Assembly (NCBI RefSeq): GCF_029960815.1
Contig: NZ_JASBRE010000019.1
Span: 62,001 to 126,000 of the forward strand
Length of the DNA: 64,000 nt
Reading direction: 5' to 3'
DNA from: Pseudomonas sp. AL03
GTDB taxonomy: Bacteria > Pseudomonadota > Gammaproteobacteria > Pseudomonadales > Pseudomonadaceae
The translations under genes were made by a program, and so were the position numbers. The notes beneath the pieces are model-generated. The model was given only the letters and a program-made list of their open reading frames with translations, was not told the origin of the DNA and did no database searches. This document shows, one piece after another, positions 7,987-15,991 of this stretch (the stretch's first letter is position 1; each line of letters begins with the position of its first letter).

Positions 7987-10037
7987 GTGCTCAAGATTTT
8001 CTGGTTGAACTGGGCACTGAAGAACTGCCACCCAAAGCCCTGAACACCTTGGCTGACGCGTTCCTGGCCGGTATCGACAAGGGCCTGCAAGCCGCTGGCC
8101 TGAACTACGAGACCAAAACCGTCTACGCCGCGCCACGTCGTCTGGCTGTGCTGATCACTTCGCTGGCGACTCAGCAGCCGGATCGCAGCATCAACCTCGA
8201 TGGCCCGCCACGTCAGGCCGCGTTCGATGCCGAAGGCAATCCGACTCAAGCGGCACTGGGCTTCGCCAAGAAGTGCGGCGTCGACCTGAGCGAAATCGAT
8301 CAGAGCGGCGCGAAACTGCGCTACAGCCAAAGCATCGCCGGCAAACCGACTGCGAGCCTGCTGCCGACCATCGTCGAAGATTCCCTGAACGACCTGCCGA
8401 TCCCCAAGCGCATGCGCTGGGGTGCTCGCAAGGAAGAGTTCGTGCGCCCGACTCAGTGGCTGGTGATGCTGCTCGGTGACCAGGTCATCGACTGCACCCT
8501 TCTCGCCCAGAAATCGGGCCGCGATTCCCGTGGTCACCGCTTCCATCACCCGCAAAGCGTGCGCATCACCTCGCCAGCCAATTACTTGAGCGACCTGCGT
8601 GCCGCCTACGTACTGGCCGATGCCAACGAGCGTCGCGAGCTGATCAGCAAGCGCGTCGAAGAGCTGGCAACGATGCAGGAAGGTACTGCAATCGTTCCGC
8701 CAGCCCTGCTCGACGAAGTGACCGCGCTGGTTGAATGGCCGGTGCCGCTGGTGTGCTCGTTCGAGGAACGTTTCCTCGATGTGCCGCAAGAAGCGCTGAT
8801 CACCACCATGCAGGACAACCAGAAGTACTTCTGCCTGCTGGATGCCGACGGCAAGTTGCTGCCACGTTTCATTACCGTGGCCAACATCGAAAGCAAAGAC
8901 CCGCAACAAATCATCGCCGGTAATGAGAAAGTGGTTCGTCCACGCCTGACCGACGCCGAGTTCTTCTTCAAGCAAGACAAGAAGCAGAAACTCGAAGACT
9001 TCAACCTGCGCCTGCAGAATGTGGTGTTCCAGGAAAAACTCGGCAGCGTCTACGACAAGGCCGAGCGCGTTTCCAAACTCGCCGCGTTCATCGCTCAGCG
9101 CATTGGCGGCAACGCCGCGTGGGCTTCCCGCGCCGGCCTGCTGTCCAAGTGCGACCTGGCGACCGAGATGGTCGGTGAGTTTCCGGAGATGCAAGGTGTC
9201 GCCGGTTACTACTACGCCCTCAACGACGGCGAGCCGCAAGATGTTGCACTGGCCCTGAACGAGCAATACATGCCGCGCGGTGCCGGCGCTGAACTGCCGA
9301 CCACCCTGACGGGTGCGGCCGTGGCTATCGCGGACAAACTCGACACGCTGGTCGGCATTTTCGGCATCGGCATGCTGCCAACCGGTAGCAAAGACCCGTA
9401 TGCCCTGCGCCGTGCAGCGCTGGGTGTATTGCGAATCCTGATCGACAAGAAACTCGACCTCGACCTGAACGACGCCGTGGCGTTCGCCGTGAATGCGTTC
9501 GGTACCAAGGTCAAGGTTGCTGGCCTGAACGACTCGGTGCTGGAGTTCATCTTCGACCGTCTGCGCGCCCGTTACGAAGACGAAGGCGTTGATGTCGGGA
9601 CGTACCTGTCGGTGCGTGCCTTGAAGCCGGGTTCGGCGCTGGACTTCGATCAGCGCGTACAAGCGGTAGAGGCGTTCCGCAAGTTGCCGGAAGCCGCTGC
9701 CCTGGCCGCGGTGAACAAGCGCGTTTCCAACTTGCTGAGCAAGGTAGAAGGCTCTGTTCCTTCGGTCGTGGAAGCCAAGTACTTCGACAACGCTAACGAG
9801 TTCTCCCTGTATTCGGCGATCCAGCAGGCTGACCAGGCTGTCCAGCCGATGGCCGCTGCGCGTCAATACAGCGAATCGCTGGCGCGCCTGGCTGCCTTGC
9901 GCGAGCCGGTGGATGCGTTCTTCGAAGCGGTGATGGTCAACGCTGAAGACGCCAAGGTCCGCGCCAACCGTTATGCGTTGCTGGCACGTCTGCGTGGGCT
10001 GTTCCTCGGCGTTGCTGACATCTCGCTGCTGGGCTGA
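7983..10037 (+). CDS. glyS: Glycyl-tRNA synthetase beta subunit
   Basis: Second subunit of the tetrameric glycyl-tRNA synthetase, mainly for tRNA binding. The 684-residue length is normal. The N-terminus [20 protein letters not shown] is the family signature. The centre has the HD-like region, and the C-terminal third is the tRNA-binding (DALR-like) domain. The start overlaps the glyQ stop. gmhB starts 11 bases after its stop, so translation is likely coupled along glyQ-glyS-gmhB. Confidence 0.97.
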   Translation: [684 protein letters not shown]

Positions 10038-10047
10038 GGGGCTACTG

Positions 10048-10581
10048 TTGAAACTGCTGATTCTCGATCGGGACGGGGTGATCAATTACGACTCCGACGC
10101 TTACATCAAGTCGGTGGAGGAGTGGATTCCGCTCCCCGGTGCGATTGAAGCCATCGCGCAGTTGAGCAAGGCCGGCTGGACGGTAGCGGTGGCTACCAAC
10201 CAGTCGGGCATCGCTCGCGGCTATTACGACATCGCCACCCTGGACGCCATGCACGAGCGCTTGCGCTCGTTGGTGGCGGAGCAGGGCGGTGAGGTCGGGC
10301 TGATCGTCTATTGCCCGCACGGGCCGGATGAAGGCTGCGATTGCCGCAAGCCAAAACCCGGGATGTTGAAAACCATCGCCGCTCATTACAACGTATCGCT
10401 GAATAATCTATGGTTCGTCGGCGACAGTCTCGGTGACCTGGAGGCCGCCAAAGCCGTCGATTCTCAGCCAGTTTTAGTTAAGACCGGGAAAGGCGAAAAG
10501 ACTTTGGGCAAAACCCTACCGGCGGGCACCTTGATTTTTGACGATCTAGCGGCGATTGCCGCAGAACTTATCCACAATTAG
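10048..10581 (+). CDS. gmhB: D-glycero-D-manno-heptose-1,7-bisphosphate 7-phosphatase
   Basis: HAD-family phosphatase of ADP-heptose synthesis, needed for the LPS inner core. The TTG start at 10048 was chosen because it gives MKLLILDRDGVINYDS, where D7 and D9 are the HAD nucleophile and acid/base, and because GAGGGG lies seven bases upstream. A zinc loop with the CPHGPDEGCDC spacing at about residues 90-100 is typical of GmhB. The 177-residue length is normal. A perfect DnaA box overlaps its last codons (10568-10576). Confidence 0.94.
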   Translation: MKLLILDRDGVINYDSDAYIKSVEEWIPLPGAIEAIAQLSKAGWTVAVATNQSGIARGYYDIATLDAMHERLRSLVAEQGGEVGLIVYCPHGPDEGCDCRKPKPGMLKTIAAHYNVSLNNLWFVGDSLGDLEAAKAVDSQPVLVKTGKGEKTLGKTLPAGTLIFDDLAAIAAELIHN

Positions 10582-10663
10582 AGTGTTTTCGAGATTCCTG
10601 ACCAAGGATTGATCGGGAGTGCGCTTTATATAGACGGGCAGAGCCCGCACGGTAAACGTCGCC

Positions 10664-11440
10664 ATGTCGATATTGCAGGCCATCAGATCCTTCCTCTTTT
10701 ACCTGCTGCTGGGCACCAGCTCTTTGCTTTGGTGCAGCCTGAGCTTTTTTATCGCGCCTTTTCTGCCGTTCAAGGCCCGATATCGCTTCATTAACGTGTA
10801 CTGGTGCCGCTGCGCCCTGTGGCTGAGTAAAGTCTTTCTCGGTATCAGCTACGAAGTGAAGGGCGCCGAGAACGTGCCAGACCAGCCCTGCGTGATTCAG
10901 TCGAACCACCAGAGCACGTGGGAGACGTTCTTTCTATCGGCTTACTTCGAGCCGTTGAGCCAAGTGCTCAAGCGTTCACTGCTGTTCGTGCCGTTCTTCG
11001 GCTGGGCGATGGCCATGCTGCGACCGATCGCCATCGACCGGGACAACCCGAAAGCGGCGCTCAAGCATGTGGCGAAGAAGGGCGATGAACTGCTGAAAGA
11101 CGGTGTCTGGGTCCTGATCTTTCCAGAGGGGACACGTATTCCTTACGGGACGATCGGAAAATTCTCTCGGGGTGGTACCGCTTTGGCGGTCAACGCCGCG
11201 CTTCCGGTGCTGCCGATTGCGCACAATGCTGGCAAGTTCTGGCCGAAAACTGGTTGGGCGAAGAAGCAGGGCGTCATCACCGTAATCATCGGCGTACCGA
11301 TGTATGCCGAGGGTAGCGGGCCGCGAGCCATTGCGGCGCTGAATGATCGGGTCCAGGCCTGGAACGAGCAAATGCAGCGTGAAATGGGTTCGCTGCCGCC
11401 CGCCCCAGCACCGGCCGCTACCGATCAAGTGGCTGTCTGA
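10664..11440 (+). CDS. plsC: 1-acyl-sn-glycerol-3-phosphate acyltransferase (PlsC/HdtS family)
   Basis: Acylates lysophosphatidic acid to phosphatidic acid at the inner membrane. The 258-residue protein has an N-terminal membrane segment (about residues 8-35), the NHX4(D/E) motif as NHQSTWE at 81-87 (H82, E87) and FPEGTR at 153-158. The catalytic carboxylate is Glu rather than the more common Asp. In P. fluorescens F113 the gene of this family was named hdtS after a reported link to acyl-homoserine lactone production; that link is literature, not visible here. It is the last chromosomal gene before the mobile element. Confidence 0.92.
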   Translation: MSILQAIRSFLFYLLLGTSSLLWCSLSFFIAPFLPFKARYRFINVYWCRCALWLSKVFLGISYEVKGAENVPDQPCVIQSNHQSTWETFFLSAYFEPLSQVLKRSLLFVPFFGWAMAMLRPIAIDRDNPKAALKHVAKKGDELLKDGVWVLIFPEGTRIPYGTIGKFSRGGTALAVNAALPVLPIAHNAGKFWPKTGWAKKQGVITVIIGVPMYAEGSGPRAIAALNDRVQAWNEQMQREMGSLPPAPAPAATDQVAV

Positions 11441-11569
11441 GATTCTGTGGATAACCTGTGTACCGTTTTACCGAAAACTAACGTTTTTTAATCATATCTT
11501 TATGATTTATATACATATTTCTTAAGCTCATAAAACTCGCTAAATGGTGCATAAGTTTTTTCGGGCGCA

Positions 11570-11598
11570 AAAAAACCGGCTGATATAGCCGGTTTTTT
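11570..11598. terminator. Bidirectional hairpin terminator after plsC
   Basis: AAAAAACCGGC and GCCGGTTTTTT pair perfectly over 11 bases around the loop TGATATA. A-run and T-run ends allow it to work in both directions. It serves plsC and, before the transposon inserted, stood at the far side of gyrB. Confidence 0.9.
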
Positions 11599-11650
11599 AT
11601 GCGCGCGATTTGCGATGTTTTCGCTTCTGCGACCATTTTTTGAAGAGATA

Positions 11651-11681
11651 AAAAAGGCCAACACTAGGTGTTGGCCTTTTT
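11651..11681. terminator. Bidirectional hairpin terminator, originally that of gyrB
   Basis: A perfect 14-base stem (AAAAAGGCCAACAC with GTGTTGGCCTTTTT) around a 3-base loop. If the transposon and one target duplication are removed, this hairpin lies about 35 bases after the gyrB stop codon in the gyrB reading direction, so it was probably its terminator. It is now about 28 kb away. Confidence 0.88.
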
Positions 11682-11696
11682 CGTCTGGTAGGTCCG

Positions 11697-11701
11697 CTGG
11701 A
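11697..11701. repeat. Left target-site duplication (CTGGA)
   Basis: The five bases CTGGA directly precede the left TGT terminus and recur directly after the right ACA terminus at 39707-39711. Five-base duplications are the rule for Tn7-like insertion. Confidence 0.9.
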
Positions 11702-11828
11702 TGTAGGTGGGCAAAGTTAACCGACTTTGACACCTTGGAATATCAACAGTATACAGCTGGATTGGACAAAGTTAATTTCCACTTCGGGAAAAGTTAACAG
11801 TCTAAAACCTAACTTCGGCCTATGTTAA
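11702..11828. repeat. Transposon left end with spaced TnsB-type sites
   Basis: Copies of an (A/C)AAAGTTAA motif lie in the same orientation at 11712-11720, 11767-11775 and 11789-11797, with a weaker one (CTATGTTAA) at 11820-11828. They are spread over about 115 bases, like the widely spaced sites of the Tn7 left end. TnsB binding is inferred. Confidence 0.85.
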
Positions 11829-11950
11829 TTTTATAATTCTTGAAGCCAAGATAGAATTGACAGATTGTCAAAAGATGAAATCAATTTAAACTAAATTCTT
11901 TATCTACTCAAGCAGGGTTGCACACTGTTAATACAGGTACTTGAGCAACA

Positions 11951-11975
11951 GATCCACACGGCTGCCGTGTGGATC
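11951..11975. repeat. 25-base perfect palindrome
   Basis: GATCCACACGGC and GCCGTGTGGATC are perfect 12-base arms around a single T. The run of T after it is poor (ACCATTTTG), so a terminator is possible but not clear. It lies 175 bases upstream of the recombinase-ParB-RepB genes, so a binding site for one of those proteins is an attractive reading. Confidence 0.6.
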
Positions 11976-12117
11976 ACCATTTTGAAAAACTGTACTTCAA
12001 GCTGATGACCGTTGCCATTCGGCTCCCTGTAATAATGTCGCGAATCCCTCACAACCTGACTGATGGTCGTTTCTCGTCACTATCACGTAATAAATCGTCC
12101 CTAGGCTGAATCGAATG

Positions 12118-12136
12118 GGTCAGGATTTTCCTGACC
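12118..12136. promoter_or_regulatory. Inverted repeat upstream of recombinase, possible operator
   Basis: GGTCAGGA-TTT-TCCTGACC is a perfect 8-base inverted repeat that ends one base before the AGAGGAGG ribosome-binding site of the recombinase gene. The position would suit autoregulation by one of the operon's DNA-binding proteins, or a hairpin that hides the start. Confidence 0.5.
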
Positions 12137-12150
12137 TAGAGGAGGCCTGA

Positions 12151-13722
12151 TTGCCCTCTCCACGCCAGCGGACAACTTCAGAACCCCCCTCAGACGGTCT
12201 TGTGCCGGCTGCGGAATACGTTCGCATGTCCACGGATCATCAACGCTACTCTACCGAAAACCAGTCGGCAGCCATCCATGCATACGCCATGAGTAATGGC
12301 ATGGAAATCGTTACCACCTATCGTGATGAAGGGAAAAGCGGCCTAGATATCAGAGGTCGTGATGCTCTACGTCGGTTGCTTGATGATGTACAGGCTGGGC
12401 ACGCACAATTCCGCGTAATTCTGGTCTATGACGTCAGTCGTTGGGGACGCTTTCAAAACACAGATGAAAGTGCTCACTATGAATACCTTTGTACTAGCTC
12501 GGGTATCAAGGTTGTGTATTGCGCGGAAGCCTTCGACAACGATGGTTCGCCAATGTCCACGATCTGCAAAGGCTTCAAGCGCTATATGGCTGGCGAATAC
12601 AGTAACGAACTCTCCAGAAAGGTGTTCGCGGGGCAGTGCCGTCTAGTTGAAAAGGGTTTTCACCAAGGCGGGCCCGCCGGATATGGGTTACGCCGTGCAC
12701 TGATCGATGAGAAAAACGAGTTCAAGGCAAAACTCTCGCGGGGCCAGCAGAAGAGCATCCAGACTGACAGAGTCATCTTGATTCCTGGCCCAGAAGCCGA
12801 GATCGAGGTCATCCAACACATCTACTACCAATTTGTTCACGAGCGGATGAGCGAGCGTGAGATTGCCAATGCACTGAACGCTGAAGGTCTGGTCACCGAC
12901 TTTGATCGCCCTTGGAGCCGAGGCGGCGTGCATCAGGTGCTGACAAACGAGAAGTACATCGGCAACAACGTCTATAACAAAACGTCCTCCAAGCTCCGCA
13001 AAGGCAGCATTCGCAACGCGCCAGACAAGTGGATTCGTTGCGATGGTGCATTCCAGGGGATTGTCTCTCTGGGTGTATTTTCCGACGTTCGCGAAATTAT
13101 CTTACAGCGCTCACATCGCCAGGATGACGCACAGCTGCTAGATATGCTGCGTACCCTGTTAATGCGCGCAGGCTCACTGTCCGGGATGCTCATCGACGAA
13201 CAAGACAACATGCCCTCCAGCACTACCTACATAAGTCGCTTCGGCGGGCTTCTACGTGCCTACACCCTTATCGGCTACACGCCAGACCGGGACTATCGGT
13301 ATCTGGAGATTAACCGGTCTTTAAGGCAGTTGCATCCGCAGGTTCTTGACGACGTCGTGAAGCACTTGGAGCACGTCGGTGCGAGAGTCGAACTCAACAA
13401 TGAGAATGACCTACTGACCGTTAACGATGAATGGACGGCATCCGTGGTCATAACTCGTTGTCAGGCCACAGCTGCTGGCACCCTTCGCTGGAAACTTAGA
13501 TTCGACAGCAGCCTAACGCCCGATATCACTATCGCTGTGCGCATGGAGCAAGCGAATCTTCAAGTGCAGGACTATTACCTGGTTCCCAGTATAGACATGG
13601 GTGCATGGCCACGAAAAATGACTGAAGAGAACAGCCCCTTGATAGACAGCTACCGTTTCGCAACGCTGGATGTACTTGATGGGCTGGCCGCGCGTTGCTC
13701 CCTAAAGGAGGCTTTTCCATGA
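12151..13722 (+). CDS. Serine recombinase with atypical C-terminus
   Basis: Site-specific DNA recombinase of the resolvase/invertase superfamily. The N-terminal catalytic domain (about 20-170) has the nucleophile Ser27 in VRMSTDHQ and the conserved YDVSRWGRF block. A 'Recombinase' DNA-binding domain follows (about 190-310; ISEREIANALNAEGL type helix-turn-helix, then GNNVYNK). The last roughly 170 residues show no zinc-ribbon cysteine cluster or long coiled coil of the kind large phage integrases carry. The TTG start at 12151 has AGAGGAGG five bases upstream. The stop overlaps the ParB-like gene. It probably acts in cargo exchange or in a stand-alone module inside the transposon; it is much larger than a cointegrate resolvase. 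Confidence 0.85.
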   Translation: MPSPRQRTTSEPPSDGLVPAAEYVRMSTDHQRYSTENQSAAIHAYAMSNGMEIVTTYRDEGKSGLDIRGRDALRRLLDDVQAGHAQFRVILVYDVSRWGRFQNTDESAHYEYLCTSSGIKVVYCAEAFDNDGSPMSTICKGFKRYMAGEYSNELSRKVFAGQCRLVEKGFHQGGPAGYGLRRALIDEKNEFKAKLSRGQQKSIQTDRVILIPGPEAEIEVIQHIYYQFVHERMSEREIANALNAEGLVTDFDRPWSRGGVHQVLTNEKYIGNNVYNKTSSKLRKGSIRNAPDKWIRCDGAFQGIVSLGVFSDVREIILQRSHRQDDAQLLDMLRTLLMRAGSLSGMLIDEQDNMPSSTTYISRFGGLLRAYTLIGYTPDRDYRYLEINRSLRQLHPQVLDDVVKHLEHVGARVELNNENDLLTVNDEWTASVVITRCQATAAGTLRWKLRFDSSLTPDITIAVRMEQANLQVQDYYLVPSIDMGAWPRKMTEENSPLIDSYRFATLDVLDGLAARCSLKEAFP

Positions 13723-14612
13723 CCGTACCATCTGTAGCACGTGATCACGTTGCGCTCATCCCCATAGCGCAAATCCACATCCTGAACCCCCGTTCTAGAG
13801 ATAAAAAAATCCACCGTGAACTCATCGAGAATATCAAGGCGGTAGGCCTCAAACGCCCAATTACCGTAAGTAGAAGAGCCTCACCACAAGGACAGTACAA
13901 TTACGACCTCGTTTGTGGCCAAGGTCGACTAGAAGCGTTCCTCTCGTTAGAAGCCACAGAGATTCCGGCATTTATCATTGATGCCGTGGAGGAGGATTGC
14001 CTGGTCATGAGCTTGGTGGAGAACGTAGCTCGGAGACAGCATCGCCCGATAGATCTGATGAACGAAGTTGGGCACCTGAAAGAGCGGGGTAAAACAGACT
14101 CGGAGATTGCGCAGATAATTGGCACCACATCTTCATGGGTGAACATGATTACTGGGCTGCTGGAGCGCGGCGAAGAAAAGCTCCTATCTGCAGTCGAAAC
14201 CGGCTTGATTCCCCTGAGCATGGCAACGGATATCGCCCGTAGCTCGGAAAGTGAAATACAAAATGTACTCACTGACGCTTACGAGCGGGGATTTCGAGGG
14301 AAGAAAATTACCAAACTGCGGCATCTTCTGGAGTTGCGGGCTAAGAAGGACAAATTTGTCCGTGGAAACCCGCTAGGTGGTGGTCAGAGCAGGAAGAAAC
14401 GAATGACTCCTGCCGACCTGAGACGACTTTTCGAGCAAGAGGCCGAACGACAGCGGCTGATGGTGAAAAAGGCGGCCTTTACTCATGATCGAGTGGTGTT
14501 CGCCACACACGCTATCAAGGAGCTGTTATCCATCGGGGACTTCGAACAGCTGCTCTTTACCGCTCGCTTGGATTCATTACCGAAGCTTATACAAGCTCGG
14601 CTCAAGCAATAA
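13719..14612 (+). CDS. ParB/Spo0J-type DNA-binding protein
   Basis: 297 residues. The N-terminal ParB domain begins with IPIAQIHILNPRSRDKK and has a ParB box of the form VCGQGRLEAF in place of the usual GERRWRA, then LVENVARR. A helix-turn-helix (SEIAQIIGTTSSWVNMITGL) follows. The start at 13719 overlaps the recombinase stop (ATGA) and has AAAGGAGG seven bases upstream; an upstream ATG at 13695 is less likely. No ParA-type ATPase lies near, so plasmid-style partition is doubtful. Coupling to the recombinase suggests a joint DNA-recognition role, which is inference. Confidence 0.85.
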   Translation: MTVPSVARDHVALIPIAQIHILNPRSRDKKIHRELIENIKAVGLKRPITVSRRASPQGQYNYDLVCGQGRLEAFLSLEATEIPAFIIDAVEEDCLVMSLVENVARRQHRPIDLMNEVGHLKERGKTDSEIAQIIGTTSSWVNMITGLLERGEEKLLSAVETGLIPLSMATDIARSSESEIQNVLTDAYERGFRGKKITKLRHLLELRAKKDKFVRGNPLGGGQSRKKRMTPADLRRLFEQEAERQRLMVKKAAFTHDRVVFATHAIKELLSIGDFEQLLFTARLDSLPKLIQARLKQ

Positions 14613-14622
14613 GGGGACGATG

Positions 14623-15603
14623 ATGTCAAATCAACCATCCGAGCCAACCAGCGATCATTCAACTCATGTGCCGAGAAATGCTTTTTTGAATGACTGCGTT
14701 CGAGTAAAAATTGCCAATATTCTGCCCCTTAAAATTTCACGGCCAGCCGTAAAAAAAAGCCATAAATATCAACAAATTTTCGCGTCGATCCAGGATGTCG
14801 GATTGGTAGAGCCCCCCGCTGTAACACATGTACCTGGCCGCAACGGATATTACTTTTTGCTAGATGGCCACTTACGTATTGAGGCGCTGAAGGATTTGGG
14901 AGAGTTAGAAGTCGATTGCCTGGTGGCGACCGACGACGATACGTACTCCTACAACAAGCGTACCAACAGGCTTTCTGCCGTTCACAGTAACAAAATGATT
15001 GTCCGGGCGATGGATCGTGGGGTTTCAGCAGAGCGTCTTGGTAAAGCGCTTGGATTATCACCCCTGACGATCAAACAAAAATTCAGGCTGCTTAATGGTA
15101 TTTGTGAGGAAGCCATCGGACTTCTTGGCGATACAAATTGCCCAGCAAACGTATTCAATCTTCTGCGGCAGATGAAACCCCTGAGACAAATCGAAGCAGC
15201 TGAACTGATGCGCGGGAACAAAAATTTATCGGTCATGTTCGCAAAAGCACTTTTGGCCGCCACACCGCCCGACCAACTGACAATCCAAAGAAAAAACCAG
15301 CCAGAGCAACAAGTCTCGGCAGAATCACTTGCTCGCCTAGAGCGTGAACTGGCCGCCTTGCAGATGCAGATCAAAATAGTGGAGGACGATTATGGCCCTG
15401 ATGTGCTGCATCTTACTGTTATCAAGGGTTATCTGACCAAGCTTCTTGCCAACGCTGCCGTTGTCCGATGGCTGGCCAGGCACCAACCTGAGTACCTTAA
15501 AGAGTTCCAATCCATCGCGGAGCTGACAGAGTTGCCATGGGGAGCCGAGGAGTCAGAGGCTGTTCCCCTTGAGCCAGCCGCTATCGCGTCAACAAATGGA
15601 TGA
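14623..15603 (+). CDS. RepB-like ParB-domain protein
   Basis: 326 residues. The N-terminal ParB-like domain holds LDGHLRIEAL in place of the nucleotide-binding GERR box. A helix-turn-helix follows (SAERLGKALGLSPLTIKQKFRLL), then a helical C-terminal region of the RepB plasmid-partition type with a predicted coiled coil near residue 230. The ATG at 14623 has AAGGGGA five bases ahead; an adjacent ATG at 14620 is too close. It is ten bases behind the first ParB-like gene. The trio recombinase-ParB-RepB recurs, to my knowledge, in genomic islands of proteobacteria, but its function is not established. Confidence 0.8.
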   Translation: MSNQPSEPTSDHSTHVPRNAFLNDCVRVKIANILPLKISRPAVKKSHKYQQIFASIQDVGLVEPPAVTHVPGRNGYYFLLDGHLRIEALKDLGELEVDCLVATDDDTYSYNKRTNRLSAVHSNKMIVRAMDRGVSAERLGKALGLSPLTIKQKFRLLNGICEEAIGLLGDTNCPANVFNLLRQMKPLRQIEAAELMRGNKNLSVMFAKALLAATPPDQLTIQRKNQPEQQVSAESLARLERELAALQMQIKIVEDDYGPDVLHLTVIKGYLTKLLANAAVVRWLARHQPEYLKEFQSIAELTELPWGAEESEAVPLEPAAIASTNG

Positions 15604-15991
15604 CATGCGCCGTGCACTAAGCGCCTGGGGAGTGGGGGACTGCTAGAAAGGGACATCTGAGACAAGGTGTTTTTGATCTCCCCTCAACAAACACATATCA
15701 CTGTCCATTCTATTGGCTTTAACAAAATGCCGGTTATGCGCACCTCGGTTCGACTCCCCCTGCCGCCAGTGGTCAACACGGCCTGTGCGAGCAGAAATCT
15801 TCAGCACCTGCCTGCTGAATGTTCCTCGCTCATACGGAGGCGCCAATGGACGGTGTGCTCACTCATGGCCAACACCGCTAAGTTCACCTCTGCGCTGACG
15901 TGAGCCCTACTGCAGGCGATTGAGTGGAGTGTGAAAGCCATCGGTATTCATGGATGCCGAGATCGAAGCTCAACACAGTCACCACTCAGGC
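15604..15991. other. Non-coding gap between RepB-like gene and primase-helicase
   Basis: 388 bases with only short, unsupported reading frames. It carries a sequence resembling one downstream of the next gene region (15657-15688 against 18505-18533) and a stretch like the 3' part of a tRNA (GGTTCGACTC...) whose T-stem does not pair. Confidence 0.5.
15657..15688 (+). repeat. Imperfect direct repeat, copy 1, flanking the primase-helicase
   Basis: CTGAGACAAGgtGTTTTTGA followed by CTcccCTCAA; the partner at 18505-18533 reads CTGAGACAAGaaGTTTTTGA followed by gCTtCTCAA. The two copies enclose the TOTE-type gene and nothing else. Confidence 0.45.

Larger units (their letters stand above)
11829..12150. 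other. Non-coding left-end leader
   Basis: No coding sequence is seen between the TnsB-type sites and the recombinase gene. The stretch is AT-rich at first, then holds a 25-base perfect palindrome (11951-11975) and an inverted repeat next to the recombinase ribosome-binding site (12118-12136). Confidence 0.6.

Noticed and set aside
6952..8136. Long open frame upstream of tag on the minus strand
   Set aside because: It is the antisense of glyQ; the tag protein starts at its normal MPRCFWC.
15735..15775. Sequence resembling the T-loop and acceptor end of a tRNA (GGTTCGACTC...GCCGCCA)
   Set aside because: Only two T-stem pairs form and no matching D-arm, anticodon arm or acceptor 5' strand is found upstream; at most a relic of an attachment site.
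15643..15846. 67-residue reading frame on the minus strand
   Set aside because: No convincing ribosome-binding site or family pattern, and an overlapping frame on the other strand is equally open.
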